Of a DNA stretch of 64,000 bases, positions 62,772 to 64,000 are shown in pieces; position 1 is the first letter of the stretch, and each line of letters opens with the position of its first letter. Under the pieces are notes generated by a model. It did no database searches. It worked only from the letters and a program-made list of their open reading frames with translations, and was not told the DNA's origin. Position numbers and translations under genes: made by a program. The stretch spans positions 62,001 through 126,000 of the forward strand of contig CBDCYT010000013.1 in assembly GCA_965224325.1 (NCBI GenBank). The letters run 5' to 3'. This stretch comes from CBDCMJ01 sp965224325 (GTDB lineage Bacteria; Chloroflexota; Dehalococcoidia; Lucifugimonadales; UBA3495).

Positions 62772-62870
62772 CGCCCACTCCTCCGTCTAGTCAACTCCGC
62801 GGACTCCGGAACCAGGAACTCGCGCTCATCCATCGCCAGCGGTGCAACGCAACAGGGCAAGGAAGAGAGC

Positions 62871-63001
62871 GGGGCATTTCCTCCCTCCTGGCCGAAGCAG
62901 TCCGTGAGCCGCTTCAAGAAGAGAACGGACGATATGTAGGTCTTGTGGTCTGCCAAGTCTATCTGGCCGCGCGGGATGCTGGCGCTCCGCCGCGGCCTCA
63001 A
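62871..63001 (-). pseudogene. hsdM: Remnant of a type I restriction-modification methylase subunit (HsdM N-terminal region)
   Basis: The - strand reads RGQIDLADHKTYISSVLFLK followed by RLTDCFGQE. This is the HsdM N-terminal helical domain pattern (RG.ID.ADYK.YI..LLFLKRLSD.FDEE). Sequence on either side is not HsdM-like: the catalytic NPPF domain and the rest of the N-terminus are missing. It lies just upstream of the YgjP-type gene, a common partner of type I systems, so a type I locus probably decayed or was deleted here. Confidence 0.55.
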
Positions 63002-63592
63002 CTCAGGGTGCTGCGTAGTAAGACGCAAGTGCGCCTCCTCTGCGTTGGGTTTACGCCCTGGATTGTCTCGAGGCCGCCGGCAGGCAACGGTTGTTCCGCA
63101 GGTCCTCCTGAGCGCCCCACGCCAAAGGCAAAGGCCAAAGCCGAGGGTGCTATAGCGGGGCCTGATCCTCAGCAAGAGGCTTAGATTATCTACGGGTTTG
63201 GTGCGCCGCGGCGGCTAGTCAAAGGGCAAGGGCGGTAGGCGGAAACTCGCGACCGATGTAGGGGTGATTATTTGCGCATCTGACATTCGATGTCCCCTAG
63301 ATAAGCCTATCCTTCGCTAGATGCGCGCGGTACTCTGCCCCTGAAGCAAGGAAAGTCTTAGCCGCGTTCCACCTCTCGCAACATCACTCCTAGTTTACCG
63401 CTTCCACGTGTTGACCGCATTTGTCGTTTCCAGGACCACGGTAATTGTAGGACAGGCTCCTGGTGGCAGAAGCCCAACGACTATCCTCGCGCTTGGTGTC
63501 AGACCCGCATTTAGCCCACCGAAGTCCCTTCGCTGGCTACTTGGTTGCTACGAGGGCATTTTTAGCGGGATTCCCCGGCCAGGTGGAAAACA
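63002..63592. other. Gene-poor stretch between the HsdM remnant and the HEPN gene
   Basis: No protein-like frame or motif was recognised on either strand. No strong promoter or terminator was identified. Confidence 0.35.
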
Positions 63593-64000
63593 TCAGGCGC
63601 GTAGGAACTCCCCTATATCATCCGGAAATGCGTCGATGAAGCCTAACGCCTTCTGATACATATCGAATATTTCAGCCACCGTTTTATCCAATGGAAAGGA
63701 AGCAAAATTTTGGTGGACCAACTGGTTCCGGAGAGAGCCCATCTCCATAAAGGCTTTGATAGATTCCTCCAGAGTACTAGACCCCTTTATCCTGTCCTCC
63801 ATGAATGTCCTGAAGCCACTCCCGAATGCGCCGAAGAATCTGTTGGCATTTTTCACATCCCAGTTGAACCAGCCGTGGTAGCGACGATCAACTGCCATGA
63901 CACGGACAAACTCTACCAGCGCTTCCGAGTGGTTTGTTGCCTCTGAGAAAGCGTTGATGATAGTTTCGGACATGCTAACTTCAAAGTAGCTTGCCGCCGA
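63593..64000 (-). CDS. HEPN-domain protein (RiboL-PSP-HEPN-like), partial at the window edge
   Basis: The frame is open to the right edge of the window. An internal ATG at 63973 would give 126 residues, but the codons before it (S-A-A-S-Y-F-E-V-S) continue the helical pattern, so the true start is probably outside. The helical domain contains MEMGSLRNQLVHQNFASFPL, with the R-N-x-x-x-H motif of HEPN ribonucleases near the C-terminus, and NRFFGAFGSGFRTFMED. HEPN proteins act in toxin-antitoxin, abortive infection and restriction-linked defence. The neighbouring HsdM remnant fits a former defence locus. Confidence 0.7.
   Translation of the reverse strand, partial: SAASYFEVSMSETIINAFSEATNHSEALVEFVRVMAVDRRYHGWFNWDVKNANRFFGAFGSGFRTFMEDRIKGSSTLEESIKAFMEMGSLRNQLVHQNFASFPLDKTVAEIFDMYQKALGFIDAFPDDIGEFLRA

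Overview
The window looks like GC-rich chromosomal DNA from an uncultivated Chloroflexota bacterium, probably of the Dehalococcoidia/SAR202 type. This is inferred from gene content, not from a database search. The supporting signs are lipoproteins with Val/Pro or Pro/Thr repeat linkers, the pdxS-pdxT-(unknown)-Ycf45-type ATPase-tmk string, and many oxidative catabolism genes: a Baeyer-Villiger-type monooxygenase, two GMC oxidoreductases, a xanthine-dehydrogenase-type molybdoenzyme, a sulfite-oxidase-fold protein, a CaiB-type CoA-transferase, two cyclases and a CoxG-like protein. Three tRNA genes (Gly, Phe, Asp) are present. There is no rRNA, CRISPR array or recognisable prophage.

The most striking result is two selenoprotein genes that ordinary gene calling would split or truncate. 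At 12017-12883 a lipoprotein peroxiredoxin has an in-frame TGA exactly where the peroxidatic cysteine belongs (W-U-V-F-C). At 53304-53588 a SelW/Rdx-family protein has the classical C-x-x-U motif at another in-frame TGA. In both cases a small hairpin with a G in its apical loop lies about 21-22 nt after the TGA, as expected for a bacterial SECIS element. No selenocysteine machinery gene (selA, selB, selC, selD) lies in the window.

Layout: 1-1419, response regulator-PP2C phosphatase (cut by the window edge) and STAS protein. 2158-3812, a Kef-type cation/proton antiporter broken by three frameshifts. 4783-11428, MFS transporter, haloacetate-dehalogenase-like hydrolase with an early stop codon, molybdopterin protein, GMC oxidoreductase and a DrrAB-like ABC exporter. 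12017-15894, the Sec-peroxiredoxin and an ECF sigma/VWA membrane protein operon. 16189-23695, BVMO and a complete branched-chain amino acid type (Liv) ABC transporter. 24089-29657, secreted HNH nuclease, fluoride channel, frameshifted hypothetical gene, CoxG-like protein and tandem cyclases. 30095-33323, a restriction-modification-like pair made of a DUF1156 zinc-ribbon DNA methylase overlapping a PD-(D/E)XK nuclease. 34482-41432, CoA-transferase, molybdenum hydroxylase and a two-subunit GMC dehydrogenase. 41668-46096, aminotransferase, nucleotidyltransferase, two methyltransferases and a Nudix hydrolase on one strand. 46680-53257, tRNAs and the pdxST-tmk string. 53304-59204, selW, aroC, aroE and valS. 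59756-61832, three tandem AIM24 genes. 62037-64000, YgjP-type metallohydrolase, an HsdM remnant and a HEPN-domain gene.

A family of MITE-like elements of about 170-240 bp (ends TGAGCyTGTCTCA) occurs four times. One copy abuts the nucleotidyltransferase gene and supplies its stop codon. Several genes carry frameshifts or an early stop. One is in a six-base homopolymer and could be a sequencing or assembly error.
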